Source: a virus. Taken from it: a DNA stretch of 27,069 nucleotides. A program made the translations under genes and the position numbers. Under the pieces are notes generated by a model. The model saw only the letters and a program-made list of their open reading frames with translations, was not told the DNA's origin and did no database searches. Positions 21,223 to 27,069 of the stretch are shown piece after piece. How positions within the stretch are numbered: position 1 is the first letter of the stretch; the number at the start of each line of letters is the position of its first letter. The stretch covers positions 1 to 27,069 of IMG/VR virus record IMGVR_UViG_3300043436_002816; one strand, 5' to 3'.

Positions 21223-21646
21223 CCGCGTGATCAAAACCGACGCGCAGTTTCACGCATTAGGGCGGCTGCTATCCGGCTTGCAAAAGCCTTTCACTGTAAG
21301 CTGGAAGCCCGGCGCGGACAGGACGCTAGACCAGAACGCCCTGCAATGGAAATGGGCGGGCGAAGCGGCTGCGCAGCTTGGCGACCGAACGGCTGAGGAA
21401 TTGCAGCGCGAGTGGAAGCTAACTTTAGGCGTTCCAATCCTGCGCGCAGAGGATGACGACTTTCGGGCGTTCTATGACAAGGCGCTAAAGTCGCTGCCCT
21501 ATGAGCAAAAACTAGCAGCCATGCGATACGTTCCCGTCACCAGCATTATGTCAGTGCCGCAAATGTCTGCCTACATGGATGCGGTGATGCGCCAGTGTCA
21601 GGAACAGGGCATTGTTTTGACGGTTCCGCAATACGAAAACGGTTGA
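21215..21646 (+). CDS. NinB-like recombination protein
   Basis: A 143-residue protein resembling NinB (lambda Orf), a recombination mediator that helps load annealing proteins on SSB-coated DNA. Family-type phrases are FTVSWKPGADRTLDQNALQW ('R..DQN..WW-like'), the long middle helix, and YVPVTSIMSVPQMSAYMDAVM near the C-terminus. ATG 21215 is used; the ORF extends upstream. It ends with the -35 of the promoter for the ParB-like gene (21643), so it is the last gene before a new transcription start. Confidence 0.75.
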   Translation: MPSRVIKTDAQFHALGRLLSGLQKPFTVSWKPGADRTLDQNALQWKWAGEAAAQLGDRTAEELQREWKLTLGVPILRAEDDDFRAFYDKALKSLPYEQKLAAMRYVPVTSIMSVPQMSAYMDAVMRQCQEQGIVLTVPQYENG

Positions 21647-21682
21647 CGCTAGCCGCCATTAGGTTAGTTTGAGTGCAGCAAA
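21643..21682 (+). promoter_or_regulatory. Promoter of the IbrB/IbrA pair, member 2 of a three-copy family
   Basis: TTGACG (21643-21648) is followed by GTGCAGCAAA at 21673, exactly the offset seen upstream of 16431 and 26305. An A-tract (CGAAAACGG) precedes the TTGACG. The -10 region (TAGTTT at spacing 16) is weak. The TTGACG overlaps the stop of the NinB-like gene, leaving a 47-base gap before the ParB-like start. Confidence 0.6.
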
Positions 21683-21693
21683 GGAGAAAGTAA

Positions 21694-22857
21694 ATGGCAT
21701 ATTCAACGCTTAGCGCGTCATACGCTTTGGCGCAGCAAATCCGCGAAACGCTTTCCGCGATGGAGGGCGATGACCTTGTTTCCACCATTAACGAATTGCG
21801 CTTGGCAATCCACGAACACAGCCCGTTCAAGAGCGAGCCGGTCGATTGTGTCCTTTGGGTGCCTAATTCGACGGTGTATGCAAACGACTACAACCCGAAC
21901 AGCGTTGCACCGCCTGAAATGGAGTTGCTGCGCCTGTCCATTGATGCGGACGGTTACACGCAACCGATTGTGTCCATGCCTGACGATAACGGTGGCTATG
22001 AGGTTGTTGACGGCTTCCACCGTCACCGCGTTGGCAAGGAAATTCCTGAAATTCAGGCGCGCGTTAAGGGTTATCTCCCGCTGGTTTGCATCCGCTCTAG
22101 CCAATACGATAAGTCGAGCCGGATTGCGTCCACGATTAGGCATAACCGCGCCAGAGGTAAGCACAAGGTTAACGCAATGTCTGACATTGTGCTGGAATTG
22201 AAGCGGAGGAATTGGAGCGATGCGAAGATTTGCAAAGAACTTGGCATGGATCAAGACGAGGTTTTGCGCCTGTGCCAAATTAGCGGATTGACCGAGATTT
22301 TTGCTGATCAAGAGTTTTCGAGCGCGTGGGAGCCTCAGGGGTCGATTAGTCCTGATGACTTTGGGGACTTGTCTGGTTCGGCGGAAGATTACCTTAACGC
22401 AATGGGTGATGTTCGCGCCACTAATACGGACGACCCTGAGCGCATTTTCCATACCTTCGACAAATGGGAGTGCGCTCAGGCGGGGTTTTACGAAACCAAA
22501 CCGCCGCAAGGCATGACTGCCGATCATTGCCGCGCTTACTATCGGGAATTGCTTGCTGACATCCCTGAATTTGAGCGCGTTCTTGAGGGTGTGATTAGCG
22601 AATGGAAGCACTCTTGCGAGCATTACCTTACTAATCGTGCAATGAACCGCATTGCATGGCTTGGGCAGGCGGCACTTTGCTACAAGCACGGCATCCCGTC
22701 GGAGTTTCGCGGAGGCTATGGTCTTTTGACCGAGGAGCAACAGCTTGCCGCTGATGAAGCCGCTTTGCGCGCCCTAAACAAATGGATGGAGCGCAATGGG
22801 CGTGAGCCTGTAGCTATGGGCGATGCCAACCCGAACCGCCAATCTGACATCTATTGA
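21694..22857 (+). CDS. ibrB: ParB/Srx-like protein, IbrB type
   Basis: A 387-residue protein with a ParB/sulfiredoxin-type N-terminal domain: VYANDYNPNSVAPPEMELLR at about 61-80, IDADGYTQPIVS, and the box GYEVVDGFHRHRVG (His109 to Arg112). A ParB-like helix-turn-helix region follows (IRHNRARGKHKVNAMSD to EVLRLCQISGLTE, about 149-201), then a longer helical C-terminal part. Its neighbour is an IbrA-like protein; the IbrA/IbrB pair is known from E. coli as activators of prophage immunoglobulin-binding genes. In ParB relatives this domain binds CTP, but I cannot confirm that here. It has its own promoter element upstream. Confidence 0.78.
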   Translation: MAYSTLSASYALAQQIRETLSAMEGDDLVSTINELRLAIHEHSPFKSEPVDCVLWVPNSTVYANDYNPNSVAPPEMELLRLSIDADGYTQPIVSMPDDNGGYEVVDGFHRHRVGKEIPEIQARVKGYLPLVCIRSSQYDKSSRIASTIRHNRARGKHKVNAMSDIVLELKRRNWSDAKICKELGMDQDEVLRLCQISGLTEIFADQEFSSAWEPQGSISPDDFGDLSGSAEDYLNAMGDVRATNTDDPERIFHTFDKWECAQAGFYETKPPQGMTADHCRAYYRELLADIPEFERVLEGVISEWKHSCEHYLTNRAMNRIAWLGQAALCYKHGIPSEFRGGYGLLTEEQQLAADEAALRALNKWMERNGREPVAMGDANPNRQSDIY

Positions 22858-22864
22858 GGCTTAC

Positions 22865-24118
22865 ATGGGCAAGAGATACCTTGAGAAAAATGTTTTGCAG
22901 GCTTCGCGCGAGCGCATTGCCGCAACGTTTGATGTAGTCGAGAGGGTTTATATCGCTTTTTCTGGCGGAAAAGACAGCAGCGTTATGTTTCACCTTGTGA
23001 TGGAAGAGGCGCAGCGCCGGGGCGTTCGCGTGGGCGTGATGTATATCGACATGGAGGCCCAATACGCTGACACGATCAAGCACGTTAAAGAGATGTTGCA
23101 TCTTTATCAGGACAACATTGATCCGCACTGGATTTGCATCCCCATGCGCCTGCGAAACGCGCTCACAAACTATGAGCCGCAATGGATTGCATGGGAGCCG
23201 GGGCGAGAGGATGATTGGATCAGACCTAAGCCGCACGGCTGCAAGGGCGTGGAAGATTACCCGTTTCTTTTGGACGATATGTCAGACGGCATAGAGTTTG
23301 AGGAGTTTATCGTTATGTTTGGGCGCTGGTATGGACAGGGCAAGCCAACGGCGGGCTTTATCGGTATCCGCGCTCAAGAAAGCCTGCACCGTTATTGCGC
23401 CATTGCGACATGGGAAAAGCGCGACTTGATGCTGAACGGTTGGCGCTGGACGACCAAAATTGTCGATCAGGTTTACAACGTGTATCCAATTTATGATTGG
23501 TTGACGGAGGATATTTGGCGCTATCACGCGCACAGCCCTGACAAGCCGCACAACGCCATTTATGACAAGATGCAAATGGCGGGCGTTCCCCTGTCCGATC
23601 AAAGATTGTGCCAGCCCTTCGGGGATGACCAGAGGCGCGGACTTTGGCTGTATCATATCCTTGAGCCGGAAACTTGGTTTAAGCTGGTGGGGCGCGTCAA
23701 CGGCGTGAACAGCGGCGCGCTCTACATTAACGAAACTGGCAATATGACGGGATACAATAAGATCACGCTTCCGCCGGGGCATACGTGGCAAAGCTTCACG
23801 AATATGTTGCTGCGCACGTTGCCACCTAAAACCCGCGACCATTACGCCGAGCGGATGCGCAAGTTTATGGTGGGCTGGTTCAAACGGGGATATACTGAAA
23901 TTCCGCAAGAGGCACCGCCCGAACTTGAGGCAAAGCAGTGGGCCCCCTCTTGGCGGCGCATGGCTAAGTGCCTTTTGCGCAATGACTACTGGTGCAAGGG
24001 GCTTGGGCAAACTCAGCCTAAGAGCGCGGCATGGCTGCGTTTTAAGGAAATGAAAAAGCAAAAAGCCGTTGCGCCAATGGCGGAAGGCGAAGATTTGTTC
24101 GGAGGCGCAAATGCTTGA
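22865..24118 (+). CDS. ibrA: PAPS-reductase/N-type ATP-pyrophosphatase protein, IbrA type
   Basis: A 417-residue protein with the ATP-pyrophosphatase P-loop SGGKDSS (Ser33-Ser39) near its N-terminus, then VGVMYIDMEAQY and a Trp/Tyr-rich middle (GFIGIRAQESLHRY, DWLTEDIWRYH). The C-terminal half has phrases seen in IbrA/DUF3440 proteins: GVNSGALYINETG, LPPGHTWQSF and a tail with Cys residues (CLLRNDYWCKGLG). The family adenylates a substrate for sulfur or similar transfer; the true substrate is unknown. ATG 22865 (TGAGG five bases upstream) is preferred over 22823 and overlaps nothing of the ParB-like gene. Confidence 0.85.
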   Translation: MGKRYLEKNVLQASRERIAATFDVVERVYIAFSGGKDSSVMFHLVMEEAQRRGVRVGVMYIDMEAQYADTIKHVKEMLHLYQDNIDPHWICIPMRLRNALTNYEPQWIAWEPGREDDWIRPKPHGCKGVEDYPFLLDDMSDGIEFEEFIVMFGRWYGQGKPTAGFIGIRAQESLHRYCAIATWEKRDLMLNGWRWTTKIVDQVYNVYPIYDWLTEDIWRYHAHSPDKPHNAIYDKMQMAGVPLSDQRLCQPFGDDQRRGLWLYHILEPETWFKLVGRVNGVNSGALYINETGNMTGYNKITLPPGHTWQSFTNMLLRTLPPKTRDHYAERMRKFMVGWFKRGYTEIPQEAPPELEAKQWAPSWRRMAKCLLRNDYWCKGLGQTQPKSAAWLRFKEMKKQKAVAPMAEGEDLFGGANA

Positions 24119-24443
24119 CGATCTGCAATACGCCGATGAGGATTATGAGCGCGAGATGCGCAAGGCTTCTAACCTGCTTGCCCTTTGCATTGCGAGGGCA
24201 AGGCAGGGGTTGCCCACCAAATCGCCAGAGGGGCTTAAATGGAAGATTAAACCGGGCGGGGTTCAAAGACCGTGGGCCGATTGGGAGTATGAAACGCTGT
24301 TATCCGCTAGGGCGGATGGATTGACCTATCAGGACATTGCGGACGAGTTGGGCCGGACGCATGATGCGGTCAAGAAAATGGCGCGCAAGCTACAGTCGCC
24401 GGATGAGCGGCGCTGTGAGATATTAGCGAGTATGTCACGGTGA
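24111..24443 (+). CDS. SANT/GcrA-like HTH protein, second copy in the operon
   Basis: A 110-residue DNA-binding protein. The C-terminal half shows a Trp-started helix-turn-helix (WADWEYETLLSARADG, TYQDIADELGRTHDAVKKMA) like the GcrA-like protein at 17289, although the two are otherwise different. The N-terminus is helical (EDYEREMRKASNLLALCIAR). GGAGG lies five bases before ATG 24111. It overlaps the IbrA-like gene by 8 bases and the replication gene by GTGA. A regulator of early or replication genes is plausible. Confidence 0.65.
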   Translation: MLDDLQYADEDYEREMRKASNLLALCIARARQGLPTKSPEGLKWKIKPGGVQRPWADWEYETLLSARADGLTYQDIADELGRTHDAVKKMARKLQSPDERRCEILASMSR

Positions 24444-25177
24444 CGGGTCTGCCATGGTTTCGCGCTTATTCGCGCATGATTGATGATGACAAGCTGCGAT
24501 TGCTGGCATTTGAAGACCGCTGGCATTTTGTCGCATTGTGTTGCCTCAAGTGCGAAGAGCTTTTGGACGAGCCGGATAGCGATATGCGGCGGCGGCGGAT
24601 TGCCGTGCGGTTAGGTGTGCAGGTGCGAGAGTTGGAGGAAATTGGCAGGCGATTGCAGGAAGTCGGATTAGTCGATTTTGAGCTAAATCCTATTGCTTGG
24701 GATAGGCTGCAATTTAAGACCGATAAAAGCACTGATAGAGTTAGGGAGTGGCGAAAAAAGCAGCAAAAACAAGAACGAAACGGCGTGCAACGTTTCAGTA
24801 ACGTTTCTGTAACGGCCCAAGATACAGAAACAGAGACAGATACAGAGTTATCACCTAAAGGTGATTGTGCGCCTAAGGCCGCACCCGCTGACGATTTTGG
24901 GTTTGATGATTTTGTTGAAACGTGGAACGAAGTGGCGGATGAGTGCGGTCTGCAAAGGATTAAACGAAAGACCGAGCCAAGGCGGCGCGCGTTCAATGTT
25001 CGGAAGCGTGAGTATCCTGACATTGACGATTGGAAGGCCGCTTTTCGATGCTTGACCGCAAACAAGTGGATGCATGGAGACAACAAGACGGGATGGCGGG
25101 CAGACCCCGACTTTTTCCTGCAAGCAAGATCGTTTACAAAGCTAGTGGAGAACCAATATGGCCAAGCTGAAAGATGA
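24440..25177 (+). CDS. Replication initiator/organizer, lambda-O-like layout
   Basis: A 245-residue protein starting with GTG in a GTGA overlap. The N-terminal domain (1-95, LPWFRAYSRMIDDDKLRLLA to the helix RELEEIGRRLQEVGLVDF) looks like a winged helix of phage replisome organizers. A low-complexity linker (96-152, KKQQKQERNG, AQDTETETDTE) follows, then a C-terminal domain (FDDFVETWNEVADECGLQ to SFTKLVENQYG) like those that contact a helicase. As in lambda O, repeats resembling an origin lie inside the linker DNA. No helicase gene is in this window, so the phage may load a host or downstream helicase. Confidence 0.72.
   Translation: MTGLPWFRAYSRMIDDDKLRLLAFEDRWHFVALCCLKCEELLDEPDSDMRRRRIAVRLGVQVRELEEIGRRLQEVGLVDFELNPIAWDRLQFKTDKSTDRVREWRKKQQKQERNGVQRFSNVSVTAQDTETETDTELSPKGDCAPKAAPADDFGFDDFVETWNEVADECGLQRIKRKTEPRRRAFNVRKREYPDIDDWKAAFRCLTANKWMHGDNKTGWRADPDFFLQARSFTKLVENQYGQAER
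24750..24866 (+). other. Candidate replication origin inside the initiator gene
   Basis: The linker DNA holds an A-rich stretch (24754-24780), an inverted pair GAAACG (24777-24782) and CGTTTC (24791-24796), a direct repeat CGTTTCAGTAA (24791-24801) followed at once by CGTTTCTGTAA (24802-24812), a run of ACAGA repeats (24824-24846), and a perfect palindrome ATCACCT-AA-AGGTGAT (24850-24865). Iterons in the linker of the O gene are the lambda arrangement. Repeats could partly reflect the Thr/Glu-rich protein sequence. Confidence 0.45.
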
Positions 25178-25376
25178 TTATTCGGGGCGATTTGCTATCG
25201 GCAATGAGGCCCTGATTGCTTTCATCGACGAGATTAACGAGATGCGCGCCCGATCTGGCAATCGGATGAGGTTTCGCCCGCAACGCCGAACGGATGGAGT
25301 TGTGTGGATGCAAGAGTTTGACGAGATACAGCGCCCGCGCTCTGCGCACTCGCATAGCCAGCGTTACAGCCGTTGA
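25158..25376 (+). CDS. 72-residue basic hypothetical protein
   Basis: Starts 20 bases inside the replication gene and ends in a TTGA overlap with the next gene. The sequence (MAKLKDDYSGRFAIGNEALI, then EINEMRARSGNRMRFRPQRR) is basic and mainly helical, ending in a Ser/His/Arg tail. No recognised family. Its overlap position suggests co-translation with the initiator. Confidence 0.55.
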   Translation: MAKLKDDYSGRFAIGNEALIAFIDEINEMRARSGNRMRFRPQRRTDGVVWMQEFDEIQRPRSAHSHSQRYSR

Positions 25377-25573
25377 CGTTCGAGCCTATCCCCGCTCCCG
25401 GTTATCGTGAGATAACAGGCAAGCGCAAACCCCCTTCCAGCATGGGGACGCACCTTTACTGCCAGCTAAGAAACGGATGGTGCGACCCTACGCCTTGGCC
25501 GGTTCATTCCACAAGGTGGGTTCACGACGGAAGCGTTGGCGATGTAGTGGCGATACGGCGCGTTGAAGATTGA
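25373..25573 (+). CDS. 66-residue hypothetical protein (TTG start)
   Basis: TTG 25373 overlaps the previous stop as TTGA, mirroring the ATGA and GTGA joints elsewhere in this genome. The product (MTFEPIPAPGYREITGKRKP, then GTHLYCQLRNGWCDPTPWPV) is rich in Pro, Trp and Cys, with two Cys that could bind metal. No family recognised. Confidence 0.5.
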   Translation: MTFEPIPAPGYREITGKRKPPSSMGTHLYCQLRNGWCDPTPWPVHSTRWVHDGSVGDVVAIRRVED

Positions 25574-25574
25574 C

Positions 25575-25603
25575 TTGCGCGCGTTCTCCATTTGTGCCAC
25601 TAT
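25575..25603 (+). promoter_or_regulatory. Possible promoter upstream of the HNH gene
   Basis: TTGCGC (25575-25580), a 17-base spacer and CACTAT (25598-25603) in the 90-base gap before the homing endonuclease. It lacks the conserved GTGCAGCAAA element found at the three other promoter sites, so it may belong to the inserted endonuclease gene. Both hexamers are imperfect. Confidence 0.25.
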
Positions 25604-25663
25604 GCGGGCGTGACGGTGCTACCAACACCGCCAGCCCTGACCACAACGCAAGGACACTGCGAT

Positions 25664-26254
25664 ATGGCTAGAAGTGATCTACCTTCCCCTGAACTTTTGC
25701 GCAAGGCTTTGCGCTATGAGCCGGACACCGGCAAGCTGTTTTGGCGCGAGAGGGACGGCAAAGACGTTCCATGCGCGAGGGCTAGCTGGAATTCGCAATA
25801 CGCAGGCAAGCCCGCCTTCGATGTTCTGGCCCCTGACGGCTATCGCAAGGGCCGATGCCTTGGGGCGGTAACGATGGCGCACCGCGCAGCTTGGGCGATT
25901 TACTATGGCAAGTGGCCGGAGCATCACATTGACCACATTAATGGGGTTCGGGACGATAACCGGATTGCAAACCTTAGGGAGGTGAACCGCAACGGAAACG
26001 CCCGAAACCGTAGGTGCTATGGCGATTTGCCGCTCGGTATCAGAAAGCGCAAAAGAAGAAAGCCCTATGAGGCTAGCATGACCATCCAAGAGAATGGCGT
26101 AAAGAGGGCCATTTATATCGGCTCGTTCGAGACTTTGGATGAGGCCATTGCCGCTAGAAAGCAAAAAGAGAAAGAGTTCGGTTTTCACCCGAACCATGGA
26201 GCCAAGCCCATCAACGGCGCGGGATGTTACCGCCGCACGCAAAAAACTGTTTGA
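25664..26254 (+). CDS. HNH homing endonuclease with AP2-like domain
   Basis: A 196-residue protein with the HNH motif AHRAAWAIYYGKWPEHHIDH (72-91), continued by INGVRDDNRIANLREVNRNG (92-111), then an AP2-like DNA-binding segment (LPLGIRKRKRRKPYEASMTI, AIYIGSFETLDEAIAARK). This HNH-AP2 architecture belongs to free-standing phage homing endonucleases, which cut cognate sites lacking the gene and spread by repair. ATG 25664 has AAGGA nine bases upstream. It interrupts the early operon with its own gap, which fits insertion as a mobile gene. Confidence 0.88.
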   Translation: MARSDLPSPELLRKALRYEPDTGKLFWRERDGKDVPCARASWNSQYAGKPAFDVLAPDGYRKGRCLGAVTMAHRAAWAIYYGKWPEHHIDHINGVRDDNRIANLREVNRNGNARNRRCYGDLPLGIRKRKRRKPYEASMTIQENGVKRAIYIGSFETLDEAIAARKQKEKEFGFHPNHGAKPINGAGCYRRTQKTV

Positions 26255-26290
26255 CACCTTGTTTGGCGCTGGGTAGGAGGGTGCAGCAAA
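26251..26290 (+). promoter_or_regulatory. Promoter upstream of 26305, member 3 of a three-copy family
   Basis: TTGACA (26251-26256) overlaps the HNH gene stop; GCAAAAAA lies just before it, and GTGCAGCAAA follows at 26281, the same 30-base offset as the elements at 16483 (minus) and 21643. At 17-base spacing the -10 is TAGGAG, a poor match. Confidence 0.6.
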
Positions 26291-26304
26291 CAAGGAGACA
26301 CGAG

Positions 26305-26484
26305 ATGAGCAATGCCGACCGCCCCGCCGCCCATATCCGCCACAAGGGCATCATGATTGACGCTTCGTGGAACAAGGACGGCACCGTTGATTATTACGTG
26401 GTGCAGGGTTCGCGCGGTCGCTACTACGGGCTGGATATTGCCAAGGAAATCGCAGAGGGTATCGCGCGGCGCAAGGCCGCTTAA
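26305..26484 (+). CDS. 59-residue hypothetical protein
   Basis: ATG 26305 follows CAAGGAGA and the third family promoter. The product (MSNADRPAAHIRHKGIMIDA, WNKDGTVDYYVVQGSRGRYY, then a basic end) is a small mixed alpha/beta protein, positively charged near the termini. No family recognised. Being first after its own promoter suggests high or early expression. Confidence 0.6.
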   Translation: MSNADRPAAHIRHKGIMIDASWNKDGTVDYYVVQGSRGRYYGLDIAKEIAEGIARRKAA

Positions 26485-26513
26485 CCCAACATTCAAGCAA
26501 AGGAGAGTGACAC

Positions 26514-26672
26514 TTGCCCGAACTAACCCCCGCCGATCAATCCCGCTTAGAAGAGCTTGACGCAATCATTCATGCAAACAAGCTTCACATTGCGCCAGTA
26601 AAGGCCGAGCGCAGGCGCATCCTTATGCGAGGCTATCAAGCTGCGACACGCGACAGACGCAAAGGAGAATAA
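26514..26672 (+). CDS. 52-residue helical protein (TTG start)
   Basis: TTG 26514 is preceded by AAAGGAGAG at a suitable spacing. The product (MPELTPADQSRLEELDAIIH, ILMRGYQAATRDRRKG) is a charged helical peptide. Its final codons contain the AAAGGAGA used by the next gene. Too short for ordinary ORF filters. Unknown function. Confidence 0.5.
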   Translation: MPELTPADQSRLEELDAIIHANKLHIAPVKAERRRILMRGYQAATRDRRKGE

Positions 26673-26674
26673 CA

Positions 26675-26770
26675 ATGGGTTTCGTTTTCATGGCATGGAT
26701 TGCCTTTGCCGCTGTAGTGGTTTGCTGGCCGAGCAAGGCATGGGGATATGAGGGCAAGCGGCTCGATTGA
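26675..26770 (+). CDS. 31-residue membrane peptide
   Basis: Starts two bases after the previous stop at ATG 26675, with AAAGGAGA upstream. The peptide begins with a hydrophobic helix (MGFVFMAWIAFAAVVVCW) followed by a short basic tail. Similar in size to the tiny membrane genes of the leftward operon. Function unknown. Confidence 0.5.
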   Translation: MGFVFMAWIAFAAVVVCWPSKAWGYEGKRLD

Positions 26771-26802
26771 GCGCATATTGCAAAGCGCAGTGGATTGGGT
26801 TA

Positions 26803-26876
26803 GACCCGTTGCGGGTCGCGGCTCTCTCCCCGCGCTGAAGCGTCTGTCCGGTGTGCGCTAGACCCAAAGACCGGAC
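26803..26876 (+). promoter_or_regulatory. Intergenic RNA structure, three hairpins
   Basis: The 125-base gap 26771-26895 carries GACCCG-TTG-CGGGTC (26803-26817), GCGG-loop-CCGC (26818-26833), and GTCCGGT (26846-26852) paired with ACCGGAC (26870-26876), followed by GTTTATT. TAGACCC occurs twice (26801, 26859). The last hairpin with its weak T-run could be a terminator; the whole might be a structured leader for the gene at 26896. Confidence 0.35.
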
Positions 26877-26895
26877 GTTTATTCTGGAGAGAAAC

Positions 26896-27069
26896 ATGAC
26901 ATCGCCAAACAAGCCCAGCAAGTCGGATATTCTAGCGGCAAGAGAAATTGCCATGACGAAGCTAACCCCGTCTTTCCGCAAGGCGATTGACGCGGGCGAG
27001 TTGGACGATTGGGGGCTGGTGCAATCCGCACTGGCCGAGTTGATCCGCAAGCGTGAAGGCGAGGAGGAA
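26896..27069 (+). CDS. Partial hypothetical protein, cut at right edge
   Basis: ATG 26896, with GGAGAG seven bases upstream, opens a frame with no stop for 58 codons to the window end. The visible part (MTSPNKPSKSDILAAREIAM, then KAIDAGELDDWGLVQSALAE) is hydrophilic and helical. A function cannot be assigned from this fragment. Confidence 0.55.
   Translation, partial: MTSPNKPSKSDILAAREIAMTKLTPSFRKAIDAGELDDWGLVQSALAELIRKREGEEE

Noticed and set aside
22823-22864. Longer start for the IbrA-like gene at ATG 22823
   Set aside because: No ribosome site precedes it and it overlaps the ParB-like gene end; ATG 22865 has TGAGG five bases upstream and a family-like N-terminus.
26781-26850. tRNA-like sequence (GGGTTAGACCC followed by a GC-rich arm)
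   Set aside because: No seven-pair acceptor stem, anticodon loop or GTTCGA-type T arm can be assembled; generic hairpins fit better.

Overview
The window is a stretch of a tailed-phage (or prophage) genome, most likely infecting an alphaproteobacterium such as a sphingomonad. No host housekeeping gene, integrase or tRNA is visible. The host guess rests on GC-rich coding sequence, two GcrA/SANT-like DNA-binding proteins (GcrA is an alphaproteobacterial regulator family) and general protein resemblance; it is an inference. The P22-type tailspike head-binding domain and the set of DNA-ejection proteins suggest short-tailed (podovirus) morphology.

Layout. (1) 1-12.1 kb, plus strand: virion genes. 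These are a truncated structural protein, a helical unknown, two ejection-type proteins, a small SLT transglycosylase, a 1040-residue ejection protein, a P22-like tailspike, and a second receptor-interaction protein with an SGNH-esterase-like core followed by smaller structural proteins. (2) 11.8-13.4 kb: lysis cassette with an XhlA-like holin candidate, a GH24 endolysin, a tiny two-helix membrane protein, and overlapping Rz/Rz1 spanins. (3) 13.4-14.8 kb: an HTH-metallophosphoesterase whose start codon lies in a predicted hairpin, then a small gene ending in a convergent, near-palindromic junction. (4) 16.4-14.8 kb, minus strand: a compact operon of eleven very small genes joined by stop/start overlaps. 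It begins with a strongly acidic protein, includes three tiny membrane peptides, and contains a gene made almost entirely of (Tyr/Asn/Asp)-Gly dipeptides encoded by a 261-bp hexanucleotide repeat. (5) 16.55-25.6 kb, plus strand: the early operon, opening with an HTH plus sigma-70-region-4 protein. It then carries a GcrA-like protein, a RusA-like resolvase, a Rad52-like annealing protein, a PolB-type 3'-5' exonuclease, an SSB-tailed small protein, an HNH/DUF968-like protein, a NinB-like protein, an IbrB/IbrA pair (ParB-like plus PAPS-reductase-like) and a replication initiator with an internal origin-like repeat cluster. (6) 25.6 kb to the end: an HNH-AP2 homing endonuclease and small genes, the last cut by the window edge.

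Most genes overlap by 1 or 4 bases (TGATG, ATGA, GTGA, TTGA), so translational coupling is the rule. The few real gaps stand out. Three of them (upstream of 16431 on minus, 21694 and 26305) share one architecture: an A-tract in each (GCAAAAA in two), TTGAC, and GTG(T)CAGCAAA starting 30 bases after the TTGAC start. They look like a co-regulated phage promoter family, with the HTH-sigma4 protein as an obvious candidate regulator. All function assignments come from reading motifs by eye; no database search was run.
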